From: Phaeoceros laevis
Taxonomy: Eukaryota > Anthocerotophyta > Anthocerotopsida > Notothyladales
Assembly (NCBI GenBank): GCA_049999765.1
Contig: JBNGIQ010009156.1
Coordinates: forward strand, 51,883-115,882
DNA length: 64,000 nt
Reading direction: 5' to 3'
Shown piece after piece: positions 62,339 to 64,000 of the stretch (its first letter is position 1; every line of letters begins with the position of its first letter). The notes under the pieces were generated by a model. The model had not been told where the DNA came from, ran no database searches, and saw only the letters and a list, made by a program, of their open reading frames with translations. The position numbers were made by a program, and so were the translations under genes.

Positions 62339-64000
62339 TCATATGTCATTGCCAAGCTCTTTTTCCACAAAGTCAATACACTCGCCAACAGATTTTCCAG
62401 CAGCCATAGCTGATGCAAGTTTACCATGTACTTGCTTGTGCCGACGCAGTAGTGTTACTGTGTTCAGAATTGCCCATCTAATTTGAGAGTCAGCCTTCTT
62501 CTGTGTGAAACCCAAACCTTTCAAAAGGCCGTCAAGCTGCAAAAAACGATTAAGGTTAAAGAGAATAGTGGTAGCAAAATAAACACCACTTTCAGACCTC
62601 TGTAAACACCACTTTGACACACGGTATTGTACCTGGTTTAAGATGCCAAGGCCACCCTCCTCAACACCATACACCAGGTATTCTGTTGCGACTCCTGCTA
62701 ACGCAATGCATGTGAACTTATCCAGTGTCTGCAATCCCCAGAGAGCTGACAGCGCGTCGAAAAGGATGCTTACCGTGGCAGAGAGTTTCCCAGACTTTAC
62801 CTGCAATTACCAGACAGATTTTACTATAGCACCGAAGTAGCATAATGGAACTTCCAGTGGAAGAGAAGGTGGCCAGACCCCAGATCCAGTATTTTGAAGA
62901 TTGCACAATTCTCAGCAACATAATAGTTTCTCCTTAAGAAGTACCTCCTCTTGAAACTAGAAATCAATGAACGTAGTCCCTGCTTGTACGTTAAGGGCCC
63001 CATCTTTGCGAAATGCTTCCAAGCTTGACAACGTATTGTCCCGGGGAAGAATCCCGACCAAGTACGATATCAGGAAATGGCCTGCTTCATGCTGTTCAGG
63101 ATCAAACGAGGACACTACATCAGACTCCTGGCAAGTTCACTGATTGCAGCTGCTCAGCTGGCTAGGCAAAGGAGTAGGAATTTGCACACTGCACAATGCA
63201 AGACTTCTGCTTAGAAGGCAAACGCGGCACTCACTTGTGCAACCCTGTCCTTGTATTTGCTGCTCAATAAGCGCCCAGCTGAGTCAAGCAGCAAAGCCTC
63301 TACTCCACCTCCATTCACAATCTGCAATTGCATTGATGAGCACAAAGAAGTTCACTCCTTCCGTCTCTCAGATAGAAATGATTGAGATTACTCCGGAATT
63401 GCTAAGGCACCACCTGGTCCAGCTCCCCAGAAGCAGGAAAAATACGGCCGCCCCAAGTGCCTGGTACTGGTCCAGTCCAAAAGTTTACCACAATGTGATG
63501 CCTCCTACAAAAGCACCAATTTGTAAGGTCCTCCGGACTCCTCCAAGGGTCGCATCCTCAGGAAAGAGGAAGCGGGCAGTGTCGATTTTGTTCAACCGCA
63601 GCTCTTCAAGGGTGTATATCCTTTGAGGAACCTAGAGAAGATGTACGCTTTAGGCAACTCAATCCTAAGCACGACACCCTAGCTCCAATGCTCCAATGAG
63701 AACCCTTCTTCAATTCCCACTTTCTCATGGCACATAAGCTGAACGGCACATACCTGAGATGCTCCACCGAAACCCCGCAGCACGGCGGATTCGGCCATGG
63801 CCCTGGCGAGAGAAAGGGTCCCCCTTGTCATTCCCACGCTTCAGCTCCACATCCAAAAACGCAAGACCAGCGCTTCTAGTAAGCTCTCCACGCCGCACAA
63901 GCTTTTCCTGCAAACTGTCTCTTCCACCCACTACTTTCTTGTTACTTGCATCCAACGCGCACCGACATTCCTGACCTTCTGCTCTCCTTGGCAACACCTG
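62339..64000 (-). pseudogene. Decayed copy of the M41-like chloroplast protease gene
   Basis: It is the counterpart of the gene at 31638-33460. The last two exons (62536-62339, 62728-62633) keep the same lengths. Exon 4 still reads HEAGHFLISYLVGILPRD but has TAG at 62959-62957 where the intact copy has GAG. In exon 1 one extra base near 63820 shifts the frame within RGNDKG, and six bases are missing in the LQEKL(EL)VRRG stretch. The intron after the microexon is reduced to about 45 bases, which is doubtful for splicing. Two independent disabling changes make it a pseudogene. The 5' end lies outside the window. Confidence 0.9.

Larger units (their letters stand above)
61888..64000. repeat. Inverted segmental duplication, decayed arm (runs off the window)
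   Basis: This is the reverse-orientation copy of 33906-31757. Order and spacing of exons and spacer are kept. Differences include small deletions, a nonsense change and a frameshift. The arm continues past base 64000. Confidence 0.92.

Overview
The window is nuclear DNA of a land plant. It carries spliced genes with short introns (mostly about 80-230 bases), plant U6 and U2 snRNA genes, a LAZY/IGT gravitropism gene, a CLE peptide precursor, a plasma-membrane H+-ATPase, a BAHD acyltransferase and several large pentatricopeptide-repeat (PPR) genes. Three essentially intronless PPR genes within 31 kb point to a lineage rich in organelle RNA editing. One of them has an SWW-type PG box. The other two have altered PG boxes and end in DRH or GRH instead of DYW. 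From memory, such WW- and KP-like variants are typical of hornworts, lycophytes and ferns. A hornwort or other seed-free plant is my preferred guess, but the species is not settled.

Layout. 1-5.4 kb: end of a PPR gene, a fold-back repeat, a CIPK exon relic, a 34-base palindrome, and a subtilase gene broken by a small inverted-repeat element. 5.7-8.4 kb: U6 snRNA and an F-box/kelch gene. 9.2-11.2 kb: LAZY gene on the minus strand, with a six-base first exon. 12.6-19 kb: a PPR-DYW gene, the tRNA thiolase NCS6/CTU1 (with an AT-AC U12-type intron), and a chloroplast thioredoxin-like gene. 20.9-26.4 kb: a 21-exon H+-ATPase. 28-35.8 kb: a second PPR-DYW gene, U2 snRNA, a chloroplast M41-like metalloprotease-like gene, and a polyol/monosaccharide transporter. 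36-41 kb: repeats, mobile-element debris and a 400-base gap. 41.6-49.4 kb: CLE precursor, TRM11 tRNA methyltransferase, BAHD acyltransferase, and TRAPP subunit 6. 52.8-60.4 kb: a tandem array of two LRR-only genes and one full LRR-Roc-COR (ROCO) gene. 61.6-64 kb: a DUF247 relic and a decayed inverted copy of the 31.8-33.9 kb segment.

The genes do not form one pathway. Recurring themes are RNA processing (two snRNAs, PPR editing factors, CTU1, TRM11), chloroplast proteins, and signalling or transport (LAZY, CLE, H+-ATPase, sugar transporter, ROCO).

The most unusual structures are four. (1) In the LRR array, tandem duplication appears to have turned the promoter of the parent gene into the C-terminal coding tail of its LRR-only copies. 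(2) A 2.1-kb inverted duplication sits 28 kb away from its source, with one arm decayed. (3) The PPR genes carry variant DYW domains. (4) CTU1 contains an AT-AC intron. Exon borders were set by eye from splice signals, reading phase and family resemblance. No transcript or database search was available.
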